A stretch of 64,000 nt of DNA, taken from NCBI GenBank assembly GCA_963819845.1, contig CAWFXQ010000008.1:1-64000 (forward strand). The letters run 5' to 3'. The translations under genes and the position numbers were made by a program. The stretch comes from DATAGF01 sp963819845. Its GTDB lineage: Bacteria > Actinomycetota > Thermoleophilia > Miltoncostaeales > Miltoncostaeaceae. Below are positions 44,798-52,342 of the stretch, piece by piece (position 1 is the first letter of the stretch; each line of letters starts with the position of its first letter). The notes below the pieces were generated by a model. That model was given only the letters and a program-made list of their open reading frames with translations, was not told the origin of the DNA and did not search any database.

Positions 44798-45303
44798 TCG
44801 GGCAATGGGCGATCACGAGGGCGAGGCGCGCTCAATGGGTCTGGCGGCGCTCGACTCGCGGGATTTGGTCCGTGCGCGCGACCGCTGAGGGCCGCCGTCG
44901 AAAGCGAGGGTGAGGCGCCCGAGCTGCTCGACGGGCTGGGACTTGCCCTGTGGTGGAGCGGCGATGCCGAGTAGAGCAAAGAAAACGATGACATCGAGGG
45001 TTCCCCGGCTCGCTCTCGCGTTCGCGGCGCGCGGCGCCGTGCGCGGCTCCGGCCATGGCCGCCTGGGCGCGCCGAGCGCTAAGAGCAGCTGCGCCGCCAT
45101 CATCACGGCCGTCGAGACCGAGAGCGCGCCCGGCTCGGTCGGTGGGGAGGCCCGCTAGTTGACATACGACCCGACGTCGAGCTGAGCGCCACGTAACGAC
45201 ACTCGCCCAGGAGCACCACGGCTCGTTGGAGGGCCGCCTGAGCCTCGTGATGGAGGACGAGGACGAGTAGCAGAGGTCAAGCAAGACGACGAAAGGAAGC
45301 AAC
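44798..45303. other. No confident gene
   Basis: About 500 bp. An ATG frame at 44,805-44,888 (27 residues) and longer frames on both strands exist; none looks conserved. Two near-identical AGCGCCACGTA/CTAACGACAC-like pieces were not found elsewhere. The last 60 bp hold the ribosome-binding site of the cupin gene. Confidence 0.4.
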
Positions 45304-45681
45304 GTGCCGAAGGCATCCAAGAAGACAGCCTCAGAATCCGTCGTGGTCGCGGGCTACGAGGGGCACCTGGAGCACCTCCACGGCGGCTACACCGTCGCGT
45401 TCGAGGAATACACGCAGGACGCCGACCTGACTCCCTTCTGCAGGGGACTGCCCGACGATCGCTGCCAGTCCGAGCACTGGGGCTACGTGATCAAGGGCAA
45501 GGTCTCATTCAAGGCCGCCGATGGGGAGGAGACCTTCGAGACGGGCGACGCCTACTACGTGCCACCCGGACATACGCCGGTCCTCTACGCCGGGACCGAG
45601 ATCGTCGAGTTCAGTCCCACCGAGGAGCTGCTGCGCACGATCGAGGTGATTACGAAGAACATGGAGGCGGCCGGCGGCTGA
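45304..45681 (+). CDS. Cupin-domain protein
   Basis: A 125-residue single cupin from GTG. CRGLPDDRCQSEHWGYVIKG gives the first motif, with one histidine, and DAYYVPPGHTPVLYAGTEIV the second, also with one histidine. Two ordinary metal ligands may therefore be missing, which would suggest a non-metal or altered-site cupin. AGGAAG precedes GTG. No operon partner is near. Cupins of this form can be small sensors or binding proteins; the function here is unknown. Confidence 0.8.
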   Translation: MPKASKKTASESVVVAGYEGHLEHLHGGYTVAFEEYTQDADLTPFCRGLPDDRCQSEHWGYVIKGKVSFKAADGEETFETGDAYYVPPGHTPVLYAGTEIVEFSPTEELLRTIEVITKNMEAAGG

Positions 45682-45839
45682 GCCTCCCGCCGGGCGCTCA
45701 GCATCGAATCCATCCAGAGGGCGACGATGTCGGAAGAGGACAACGCGCTGCTCAATTCCTTCGGCCCGGCCTCGATATCCCTGCACGGCGAGGAGCGTGC
45801 GGCGGCGGCCGCCTCGGCGGCGGCGAGCGCGCGTCGCTG

Positions 45840-46010
45840 ATCGTGACCCAACAAAGCCCTTCTCTTCCTGGGGCGAGATGTTCGTCTCTTCCTGGGGCGA
45901 GATGTTCGGCGACGAGGTGGTGGCGGCGGCGGCGATTATCGACCGGTTGGTGCACGACGCCAAGATCCTGGCGCTCAAGAGCGACAGCCACCGCTCAAGA
46001 CAAGAACGTG
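45840..46010 (+). mobile_element. IS21 helper ATPase (IstB) C-terminal fragment with internal tandem duplication
   Basis: Frames read NKPFSSWGEMFGDEVVAAAAI- and IDRLVHDAKILALKSDSHR, the conserved C-terminal block of IstB. A 24-bp unit (45861-45884) is repeated perfectly in tandem (45885-45908), which duplicates eight residues (VSSWGEMF). The ATPase domain and the IstA transposase gene are absent. Confidence 0.75.
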
Positions 46011-46068
46011 GCGGCGCGGCCGGCGCCCGCCTGCTGCGGGTGGCGGGCCGGCAGGGGACCGCTCGCGT

Positions 46069-46222
46069 ATGACTCCGCGTACCTCGTGCTGGCGGAGGCC
46101 TTGGCGCGGACCTGTGGACGGCGGATCGCGCCTCGCCAACAACGGGGCGCTCGCTCGGCATCCAGACTCGGTCCATCGGCGACTCGCAGGACGATCCTTC
46201 CCGGGAGTGACGCTCACCTACT
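46069..46222 (+). pseudogene. PIN-domain (VapC-like) toxin C-terminal fragment
   Basis: Frames joined over two shifts read YDSAYLVLAEALGADLWTAD and LANNGALARHPDSVHRRLAG. YDSAYL-LAE-LGADLWTADR is the last part of VapC-type PIN nucleases and holds two of the acidic residues. The first half and the antitoxin gene are missing. Confidence 0.7.
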
Positions 46223-46284
46223 GACCAGGCCCGTGGCAACGATCGGATCCCTCCGAGTCCGGGGGCTCGTGGGAGCCCATGCGC

Positions 46285-47049
46285 CTACGGCTCCAGCCTC
46301 AGCCCGCGATCGAGCTCGACCACCCGGCGCATCGCCTCGAGCTGCTCCTCCTCCTCCTCGGGCCGGCCGCGCGCCTCCATCATGCGGACCAGATCGCCCG
46401 GAGAGGCGACCCATGGCCGCAGCCCGCCCCCGAGGTGGACCCGCTCGGCCCGCCGGCGCAGGTCGCGGTAGCCCCTGGTGCCCTCGGGCACCTCCCTCGC
46501 CTTGATCTGCCCGAGGCGATACCAGTAGATCCAGGCGTCGCCGTCGCGCTCCACGCCGGGCGGGGCCCGCAGGGTGAAGCTCAGGATGGCCTCGTCGCTC
46601 GCGTGGCGAGCGCCCTTCGGTAGCACGAGATCGAACTCCTCGGGGATCTCGTCGGCTCCCTGCAGGACACGCGCAAGCGAGCCGACCAGGATGTACTCGA
46701 CCCCTCTCTCGTCGAGCTGGCCGAGGACCGTGTAGGGGTCGAACTGATAGCCCAGTCGGCGGTATCCACCGCGCATAAGCGCCTGATCAAGGCGCTCCTT
46801 GGGCGTGAGGCGCGACAGCTCGAGCAAGCGCGCGACCTGCGGGGCGTCCGGGTCGAACGGCACGAGCGCCATCGAGAGGTCGAAGCCGCAGGCCCGCAGC
46901 ACCCGTCGCACAGTCGCGAAGGCCGGCTCCACCTCGCCGGCCTCCCAGCGCCCGATCTGGGAGCGCGGGGTGCCGAGCAGATCGGCCAGCTCGTGCTGGG
47001 CGAGGGCCGCCCGCGAGCGGGCGCTTCGGATGAGCTCGGCGGCGGTCAC
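46285..47049 (-). CDS. XRE-type HTH fused to a nucleotidyltransferase-like domain
   Basis: The 254-residue protein has an XRE helix-turn-helix at about residues 5-60 (LAQHELADLLGTPRSQIGRW). The following domain carries VEYILVGSLARVLQGADEIP and EEFDLVLPK, which resemble the GS...D-D motif of minimal nucleotidyltransferases. The C-terminal third has DGDAWIYWYRLGQIKAREVP. In usual toxin-antitoxin pairs of this class the two parts are separate genes, so this is a possible self-contained version; that is inference. Its C-terminal 138 bp are duplicated at 38524-38661. It lies next to the xis-int module. Confidence 0.75.
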   Translation of the reverse strand: MTAAELIRSARSRAALAQHELADLLGTPRSQIGRWEAGEVEPAFATVRRVLRACGFDLSMALVPFDPDAPQVARLLELSRLTPKERLDQALMRGGYRRLGYQFDPYTVLGQLDERGVEYILVGSLARVLQGADEIPEEFDLVLPKGARHASDEAILSFTLRAPPGVERDGDAWIYWYRLGQIKAREVPEGTRGYRDLRRRAERVHLGGGLRPWVASPGDLVRMMEARGRPEEEEEQLEAMRRVVELDRGLRLEP

Positions 47050-47122
47050 GACGGGGTCAGCCTACCCGCCCGCCTTGTTTGCGTGGTGATCCGCATTTAT
47101 GCTGCTAAGTCCTTCGACCGCC

Positions 47123-47326
47123 ATGGCCAGCGTCCTCCCCACCTTCCTGACCGCCGACGAACTCGCGGTCGTGCTGCGTTGTCAGCCCGAGAAGGTCTAC
47201 CGGCTGGCCGCTCGCGGCGAGCTTCCCTCCTACAAGGTGGAGGGCAGGCGCCTGTTTGATCGGGGCGAGGTGGCAGCCTGGCTCGAGGGCCGGCGGGGTG
47301 CCGGCCCCATGCACTCCGAGCGCTGA
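47123..47326 (+). CDS. Excisionase-like HTH protein
   Basis: A 67-residue MerR/Xis-type winged helix: FLTADELAVVLRCQPEKVYR, LAARGELPSYKVEGRRLFDR and GEVAAWLEGRR form the complete helix-turn-helix_17 pattern. The ATG at 47,123 fits the fold; an upstream ATG at 47,099 would add eight residues. The integrase gene starts 8 bp after its stop. As with other elements it probably steers excision and may repress the integrase. Confidence 0.85.
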   Translation: MASVLPTFLTADELAVVLRCQPEKVYRLAARGELPSYKVEGRRLFDRGEVAAWLEGRRGAGPMHSER

Positions 47327-47333
47327 TCCGCCG

Positions 47334-48479
47334 GTGGCATCGATCCGCGCCTACGCCACGGCAAAGGGCGAGCGCCGCTACGAGGTGCGCTACCGCGATC
47401 ACTCTTCCCGCGAGCGCTCGCGGGTGTTCTCGGTCCAGAAGGATGCGCGCGCGTTCAAGCTGGACGTCGAGCGGCGGGCGCAGGCGGGCGTGCTCTACCA
47501 GGCGGTGCCCGAGCGCTTCGGCGACGTCGCCGCGGCGTGGCTGGAGCGCTACGTGGTCGGCGCGGCCGGGCGGGTGCGCCCGCGGCCGCGCTCGGTGCGC
47601 GTCATGGAGGAGTGCCTCGGGTACCTCGCGCCGCTCAACGCTCTACCGGTCGAGCGGGTCCGCCGGCCGGTGGCCGAGGATCTGATAGCGGGGCTCGCGG
47701 CCCGTGCGCCGCGCCGGGCCGAGATCGCCCTCGCGACCCTCAAGCGCATCCTGCGCGACGCGGAGGAGCGCGGGCAGAACGTCGACCCGGGCGTCTACCG
47801 GCTCCGGGTCGCCAAGTCGCAGGAGCGCGAGCCGCGCTACCTCACCTGGGCCGAGGCGGAGGAGCTCCAGTCCTGGATGCCCGAGCACGTGGGTCGGATC
47901 GTGCCGATCGCGATCCTGACGATGCTGCGGCGGGGGGAGATCCTCGGCCTGCGCGACGCCGACCTCGACCTAGAGGCCGGGTCGGTGTCGGTCTTCGCCC
48001 AGCACCAGGGCGGCGAGCGCGTCGCGACGAAGACCCGTGCGGGCCGGCGCACGGTCGACATCGGCCCGTGGGCGGTGCGGCTTCTGCGCGAGCAGCAGCT
48101 CGCGCGCCTGCCGAACGGGGGCGGTTACCTCTTCCCGTCACGGGCCGGGACGCCCTACGACGGCAACAACTTCATGGCCCGCATCTTCAAGCCGGCGGCG
48201 CGGGCGGCGGGAGTCCCCGAGCTCACCCTTCATGACCTGCGCCACACCGGGGCGTCGCTGATGATCGCCGCCGGCTGCCACGTGAAAGTCATCGCCGAGC
48301 AGATGGGCCACTCCGACGGCGGCGGCCTGGTGCTGAAGCGCTACGGCCACCTCTACAAGGGCGCCCGGCGCCAGGCGGCGGTGAGCCTCGAGGCGCACAT
48401 CCTCGGCCGGGTCGGCGAATCTGCTGTGGGACAGACGTGGGATGACGGCCAACTGGGGCTCGACCTTGACCCGGCCTGA
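47334..48479 (+). CDS. Tyrosine integrase of the tRNA-Arg element
   Basis: The 381-residue protein from GTG has an AP2-like/SAM-like N-terminal arm (ASIRAYATAKGERRYEVRYR), then the catalytic domain from about residue 175: RRGEILGLRDADLD (catalytic Arg), HDLRHTGASLMIA (HxxR), GHSDGG and RYGHLYKG (tyrosine). All catalytic residues are present. It is followed by 37 bp and then the intact tRNA-Arg on the opposite strand, whose 3' end is the attachment site. The excisionase-like gene is just upstream. Confidence 0.93.
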   Translation: MASIRAYATAKGERRYEVRYRDHSSRERSRVFSVQKDARAFKLDVERRAQAGVLYQAVPERFGDVAAAWLERYVVGAAGRVRPRPRSVRVMEECLGYLAPLNALPVERVRRPVAEDLIAGLAARAPRRAEIALATLKRILRDAEERGQNVDPGVYRLRVAKSQEREPRYLTWAEAEELQSWMPEHVGRIVPIAILTMLRRGEILGLRDADLDLEAGSVSVFAQHQGGERVATKTRAGRRTVDIGPWAVRLLREQQLARLPNGGGYLFPSRAGTPYDGNNFMARIFKPAARAAGVPELTLHDLRHTGASLMIAAGCHVKVIAEQMGHSDGGGLVLKRYGHLYKGARRQAAVSLEAHILGRVGESAVGQTWDDGQLGLDLDPA

Positions 48480-48515
48480 GACGCAAGAAAGCGTACTAGT
48501 GCAGGCAGTTCGCGC

Positions 48516-48559
48516 AGTGCGCCCGGCAGGACTCGAACCTGCGACCCGCGGCTTAGAAG
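48516..48559. repeat. Right attachment site (attR) within the intact tRNA-Arg
   Basis: Identical over 44 bp to 31519-31562. It covers the tRNA 3' end up to and including the anticodon loop and two bases beyond the tRNA. The integrated element supplies this 3' end, so the tRNA stays functional. Confidence 0.9.
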
Positions 48560-48591
48560 GCCGCCGCTCTATCCAGCTGAGCTACGGGCGC
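48518..48591 (-). tRNA. tRNA-Arg(UCU)
   Basis: A complete cloverleaf of 74 bases on the minus strand: acceptor GCGCCCG/CGGGCGC, D-arm with AGCTCAGCTGGATAGAGC, anticodon loop CTTCTAA (TCT), T-arm with loop TTCGAGT, and discriminator A. It is the integration site of the element to its left. Confidence 0.95.
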
Positions 48592-48655
48592 CCGCCGCCG
48601 GACGGTAGCGGATGGCCGTGGGTTGCCCGGTCCCCCGACCGGGCAGAACCCGGCC

Positions 48656-49300
48656 ATGGCGTCCTGGCCCCTGCCCCGCCGCGACCCGGGTCGGCGGCGC
48701 GCCGTCCGGCTTCTCCGGCGCCTGCTGGTGCTGGTGACGGCGTGGCACGCGGCCGACAGCGCCATCGCCGTCACGACCGGGGTGATCGCCGGGTCGCCGG
48801 CGGTGGTCGTGTTCGGGGTGTGCTCCTTCGCGCTGCTGCTCGGCTCGCTGGTGGTGCTGTGGCGCCTGGCACCGGCGCGCCTCGACCTGCCGGACGCCGA
48901 GGAGACGGCCGAGCGGCTCGTGGGCCTGAGCTTCTACGTCGTGGCCGGCCTCGCGGCGGCGGGCGCCGGCTGGGCGTTCGCCGCGGAGCACGATCCCTCG
49001 GCCAAGGTCGTCGACGTGATCGCGGCGGCGCTCACCCTCGCGGCCATGCCGCCCGTCGGCCTGACCGTGATGCGCCTGGGCGAGTGCATCGGGTCGACGG
49101 CGACGCGGGCGGAGGGATACCAGACCGTCCTCTACGGGCTCCTGGCCGGCGCCCTCTTGGCGGGACTCGCCCTGAACGCGTGGGTCGGCGCCTGGTGGGC
49201 CGATCCGGCCGCCGCGCTCGCCATCGCCGCCTTCGCCCTCCACGCCGGCCGCCGGCTGCGGCACGCGGCTCCGGTGCCGGCGCTCAGCCGGGGCTCCTGA
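48656..49300 (+). CDS. CDF-like membrane protein
   Basis: The 214-residue protein has about six membrane segments. A basic N-terminal stretch is followed by LLVLVTAWHAADSAIAVTTG. The last part, GYQTVLYGLLAGALLAGLAL and WADPAAALAIAAFAL, resembles cation diffusion facilitators and related proteins, in which DP-A ends a metal-site helix. The usual His/Asp metal sites HxxxD and DxxxD are only partly present (HAADS, and later DP), so metal transport is uncertain. It lies just outside the element and has no clear ribosome-binding site. Confidence 0.65.
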   Translation: MASWPLPRRDPGRRRAVRLLRRLLVLVTAWHAADSAIAVTTGVIAGSPAVVVFGVCSFALLLGSLVVLWRLAPARLDLPDAEETAERLVGLSFYVVAGLAAAGAGWAFAAEHDPSAKVVDVIAAALTLAAMPPVGLTVMRLGECIGSTATRAEGYQTVLYGLLAGALLAGLALNAWVGAWWADPAAALAIAAFALHAGRRLRHAAPVPALSRGS

Positions 49301-49336
49301 GGGCGCCGCCCGCGCGGGCTCGTCTATGGTCGGCCG

Positions 49337-49804
49337 ATGGCCGACGCGACGCCGACCCTCTTCGACTGGGCGGGTGGGCGCGAGGCGCTGGGCCGGATGC
49401 TGAACGCGTTCTATGACCGCGTCGAGGGCGACGAGCTGCTGGCGCCGGTCTTCAGCGGCGCCGTCAGCGCCGCCCACCGGGAGGCCGTGACGGCCTGGTG
49501 GAGCGAGGTCTTCGGCGGCCCCGCCGACTACACGGCGCGCCACGGCGGCTACGAGAACATGGTCGCGCACCACCGGGGCCTGTGGATCGGCGCGGAGCAG
49601 CGGCGCCGCTTCGTGGAGCTGCTGAGCCTGGCCGCCGATGACGCCGGCCTGCCCGACGACCCCGAGTTCCGCTCGGCGCTCCTGGCGTACGCGGAGTGGG
49701 GGACCCGGCTCGCGATGCACAACTCGGCGCCGCAGGCCGATGTCGCGCCGCACGCGCCCGTGCCGCGCTGGGGCTGGGGCGAGGCGCCGCCCTACGTGCC
49801 CTGA
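49337..49804 (+). CDS. Group II truncated hemoglobin
   Basis: The 155-residue globin has TLFDWAGGREALGRMLNAFY and ELLAPVFSGAVSAAHREAVT, then WWSEVFGGPADY, the proximal histidine in NMVAHHRGLWI and AEWGTRLAMHNSAP. These are features of TrHbO-type proteins, which bind oxygen or detoxify reactive nitrogen and oxygen species. The C-terminal proline-rich WGWGEAPPYVP is typical. The ATG is 12 bases after a short GC-rich stretch with no strong ribosome site. It overlaps the convergent thioesterase gene by 13 bp. Confidence 0.9.
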   Translation: MADATPTLFDWAGGREALGRMLNAFYDRVEGDELLAPVFSGAVSAAHREAVTAWWSEVFGGPADYTARHGGYENMVAHHRGLWIGAEQRRRFVELLSLAADDAGLPDDPEFRSALLAYAEWGTRLAMHNSAPQADVAPHAPVPRWGWGEAPPYVP

Positions 49805-50205
49805 GGGCCTGGGTCGCCCACGCTGGTGAAGGTGCCCATGGCCTCGGCGAGCGTCTCGCCGTTCTCGGCCTGGGTCACCTCGGCCTGGACGACGGTGAAG
49901 AGCCGTCCCCGCCGCCGCACCTCGGCGGTCGCCACGAGCAGGCCCGGACGGCCCGGCTCCAGGTAGTTGACCTTCATCTCGATCGTCACCGGCAGCTCGT
50001 CGTCGCCGATGAGCGACCCGACGGCCCGGCCCATCGCGACGTCGACCAGCGTCGCGGTCGCGCCACCGTGTACGGCCCCGGCCGGGTTGAGGTGACGGGG
50101 ACCGGCGTCGAGCTCGATCTCGGCCCGCCCGTCCCCGACGGCGCGCTCCCGCAGCCCGACCTCCGCGTCGAACCCGAAGGGCGCGCGCCCCTCGCCGCCG
50201 CTCAC
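49792..50205 (-). CDS. PaaI family hotdog thioesterase
   Basis: A 137-residue hotdog-fold protein: HLNPAGAVHGGATATLVDVA, with the HGG-xxxxxxD catalytic pattern, then VTIEMKVNYLEPGRPGLLVA and GRLFTVVQAEVTQAENGETL. It would hydrolyse acyl-CoA thioesters, often of aromatic acids. GTG at 50,205 overlaps the stop of the upstream gene (GTGA) and is coupled to it. Its 3' end overlaps the globin gene. Confidence 0.85.
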   Translation of the reverse strand: MSGGEGRAPFGFDAEVGLRERAVGDGRAEIELDAGPRHLNPAGAVHGGATATLVDVAMGRAVGSLIGDDELPVTIEMKVNYLEPGRPGLLVATAEVRRRGRLFTVVQAEVTQAENGETLAEAMGTFTSVGDPGPQGT

Positions 50206-50639
50206 CCGCCCTCGCCGGCGCCGTCGGCCCGGAAGGCCGGGGCCCAGTACTGGACCTCCCGTCGCCCGCGGGGCGTCAGCTCCACCGCGTCGCCGTCGCG
50301 CGACATCGTCGAGTTGGGCCCGCTGAAGAAGCCGCCCACGCCGCGGGGGTCGTAATCGTGGCTCTGGGCGAGGTCGCGGAACTCGTCCATGCTCATCCTC
50401 CCGCCGCGCGCCTCGACGTCCGCGAGCAGCGACCACCGGCGCCGGTAGGACTCCTCCTCCCCGGCGGGCGGCAGCGGGCCCCCGGGCAGGTCGTGGGCCG
50501 GACCACCGCGGTCCAGCCGGGCCTCGGCGCGGTCGAGCAGCGCCCGTGCCCTGGCGATGCCGCGGCGGGCGGCGCGGTCGATGACGGGCGCAGCGCGGTC
50601 CGTCAGGGCATCGAGGTGACTGCGTCCGGGGCGAGCCAT
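50202..50639 (-). CDS. Hypothetical protein with winged-helix-like C-terminus
   Basis: A 145-residue product. The first 65 residues are helical and basic (ALTDRAAPVIDRAARRGIAR). The last 70 read RRRWSLLADVEARGGRMSMD, SHDYDPRGVGGFFSGPNSTM and GDAVELTPRGRREVQYW, a likely winged helix with a LTPRGRRE wing as in MarR-like proteins. Its stop overlaps the thioesterase start, so they form an operon. The regulator-like end suggests a DNA-binding role, but no DNA-recognition residues are obvious. Confidence 0.6.
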   Translation of the reverse strand: MARPGRSHLDALTDRAAPVIDRAARRGIARARALLDRAEARLDRGGPAHDLPGGPLPPAGEEESYRRRWSLLADVEARGGRMSMDEFRDLAQSHDYDPRGVGGFFSGPNSTMSRDGDAVELTPRGRREVQYWAPAFRADGAGEGG

Positions 50640-50673
50640 CCCCGGTCTCCTACCCGCCGGGCACGCAACGCGA

Positions 50674-50708
50674 AACGGCCCCCGCCTCCTCGGAGGTCGG
50701 GGGCCGTT
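50674..50708 (-). terminator. Terminator of the nitroreductase gene
   Basis: An 11-bp stem AACGGCCCCCG/CGGGGGCCGTT with a 13-base loop and a TTTCG tail on the minus strand. It lies 26 bp after the nitroreductase stop and also faces the upstream gene of the other operon. Confidence 0.75.
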
Positions 50709-50733
50709 CTCGGCCTGCGGACGTGTGCGCGAG

Positions 50734-51744
50734 CTACGACAGGTACTTGCTCGCGTCGATGTTGTGCTCCTCCATGAGCTTCTGGAACGTCTCCCGCATC
50801 TCCTCGGGGTAGTCCGGGAGGCCGCCCTCGGCGAGGACCGTCTCGGCGCGCGCCTTGATGTTCGGGCCGAAGTCCCAGTCGTCGTCGTTGATCAGCCGGC
50901 GGACCTCCTTCTCCGGCCACGAGACGACGCCCGGGTCGCGGCTGAACTGGGCCGCGAGCTTGTCGATCTCCTCGACTCGCCCGGACGTGGGCGCCTGCTC
51001 CTGGATGAGCCCCTTCTCCTTCAGCGCGCCCTCGGTGCCGGAGTCGGACGCCAAGGGGACGCCGTACTTGTCCTTGTGGAAGAGGCGGTCGAACTTGAGG
51101 CGGGGCCGCTGGCCGCCGGCCTTCGGGTCCTCGAGCGGGTAGCCGATGGCGTGCGCCCAGGTGAACTTGAGGTTCGGCGTGAGCCCGAAGGCCTTCTCCA
51201 CGCCGCCCGGCTTGCGGCCGAAGGCGAGGAGGCAGCTGCCGAGCCCGAGCGCCGAGCACGCGAGGGTCGCGTTGCCCACGGCCTGGCCGGTCTCGTAACG
51301 AAGGAGGATCTCGGTCCGCTCGGTCGGGAAGCTCATGAGCCGCGGGACCGTCTGGGTCATCGTGAACTCGTAGTTCCAGCCGTGGTACTTGGTGAGCGCG
51401 CCGGACAGGGCCAGCGACGAGAGGCCGTCGTTGGCGCGGCCGTACCACGCGTTCAGGTTGGTCAGCCAGAAGATGATGTGCGAGGCCTGGTTGATCATCT
51501 GGACGTTGAAGCCGGAGACGCACTCCTCGATCTCGTCCCAGATGTCGCAGGACTCCTTCTGGACAACGATCGCCTCGGTCGCGTTGATGTTCCCCTGGCA
51601 GGAGGCGAACCGGGCGACCTGGAGGATCGTCTCGATCTTCCAGTCCTCGACCTTCTTATCCGGGTCGTAGTAACGAATGCTCCGGCGGTCCCCGGCGGTC
51701 TGGAAGAAAGACTTGTCGGGGATCTCGGCAGCGCTTACGGACAT
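50734..51744 (-). CDS. Nitroreductase family protein, long form
   Basis: A 336-residue protein with an NfnB-like FMN-binding core: DRRSIRYYDPDKKVEDWKIE with the RRSIR motif, ILQVARFASCQGNINATEAI, and GNATLACSALGLGSCLLAFG. The core is followed by an unusual C-terminal extension of about 130 residues (EKAFGLTPNLKFTWAHAIGY, then DWDFGPNIKARAETVLAEGG). Family members are usually 200-220 residues. It would reduce nitro or quinone compounds with NAD(P)H. It has its own terminator. Confidence 0.85.
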   Translation of the reverse strand: MSVSAAEIPDKSFFQTAGDRRSIRYYDPDKKVEDWKIETILQVARFASCQGNINATEAIVVQKESCDIWDEIEECVSGFNVQMINQASHIIFWLTNLNAWYGRANDGLSSLALSGALTKYHGWNYEFTMTQTVPRLMSFPTERTEILLRYETGQAVGNATLACSALGLGSCLLAFGRKPGGVEKAFGLTPNLKFTWAHAIGYPLEDPKAGGQRPRLKFDRLFHKDKYGVPLASDSGTEGALKEKGLIQEQAPTSGRVEEIDKLAAQFSRDPGVVSWPEKEVRRLINDDDWDFGPNIKARAETVLAEGGLPDYPEEMRETFQKLMEEHNIDASKYLS

Positions 51745-51956
51745 CTGGGCCCCCCCTGGGGTCGGCGCTCGTCGACGGTGGTCTTCGGGGCGGGAAGCAC
51801 ACGGGACCCGCCGGCCGTGCGCAATCTACACCGGAGATCCGCCTCGTGGCGACAGTTGCGAGCCCTGTTGCCCGGCGCGCGGGCCGGTCGTCTCACCCTG
51901 CGGGATGCGCGACGCGGGCCGTCCGCGGGCCCGGGCGATCGGTAGGCTCCCGCGCC

Positions 51957-52316
51957 ATGCCAAAGCTACTGTTCGTCACCGTTCCCACCGACGAGGTCCT
52001 GAACAAGGAGGGGAAGGTCCGCTTCCCCGGCACGGACGCCGCCGTCGAGAAGCTCACCGAGGCCGGCTGGGAGGTCGAGGTCACGAGGCCCGACTGGCCC
52101 AAGCCCCTCGAGGAGGCAAAGTCGGGCGGCTACGCCGCGATCCTGGTCTCCACCTTCAAGTCGGTCCCCCGCTCGCGCGACGCCGCGTCGATGCTGTCCC
52201 GGATGCAGAGCCTGCCGGTCTACACCGTCGGCGTGCTGCAGAAGGACGACGCGTTCCGCACGATGGCCCCCGACGTCGGGGTCCTCCGCAACATCGGGGA
52301 ATTGCCCGAGCCCTAG
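51957..52316 (+). CDS. Hypothetical protein, Rossmann-like fold
   Basis: The 119-residue product begins MPKLLFVTVPTDEVLNKEGK, then a helical AVEKLTEAGWEVEVTRPDWP, YAAILVSTFKSVPRSRDAAS and PVYTVGVLQKDDAFRTMAPD. The strand-helix alternation fits a small flavodoxin- or response-regulator-like fold without an Asp phosphorylation site. It faces the divergent nitroreductase gene and precedes mutS2 on the opposite strand. Confidence 0.7.
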   Translation: MPKLLFVTVPTDEVLNKEGKVRFPGTDAAVEKLTEAGWEVEVTRPDWPKPLEEAKSGGYAAILVSTFKSVPRSRDAASMLSRMQSLPVYTVGVLQKDDAFRTMAPDVGVLRNIGELPEP

Positions 52317-52342
52317 GGCGACAATGCGGCTGGCCGCCTTGG

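Larger units (their letters stand above)
31519..48559. mobile_element. Integrative mobilizable element in tRNA-Arg(UCU), about 17.0 kb
   Basis: A 44-bp sequence at 31519-31562 is repeated without mismatch at 48516-48559, where it is the 3' part of an intact tRNA-Arg. Between the two lie a TrwC/MobF-type relaxase gene (left end), an excisionase-like gene and a tyrosine integrase gene (right end, next to the tRNA), and cargo. This is the standard arrangement of a tRNA-integrated element. No conjugation ATPase or type IV secretion genes are seen, so it would need a helper. The relaxase is frameshifted, so it may now be immobile. Confidence 0.9.

Noticed and set aside
43150..44994. A 614-residue minus-strand open frame
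   Set aside because: Antisense to the MFS and metallo-hydrolase genes, with low-complexity translation.
44813..45158. Overlapping small frames between the MFS and cupin genes
   Set aside because: Frames on both strands are similarly long and neither has a ribosome site or recognisable motif.
48442..49416. An open frame with RPAGLEPATRGLEGRRSIQL
   Set aside because: This phrase is the well-known translation of a tRNA 3' end read in sense of the opposite strand. The feature is the tRNA-Arg.
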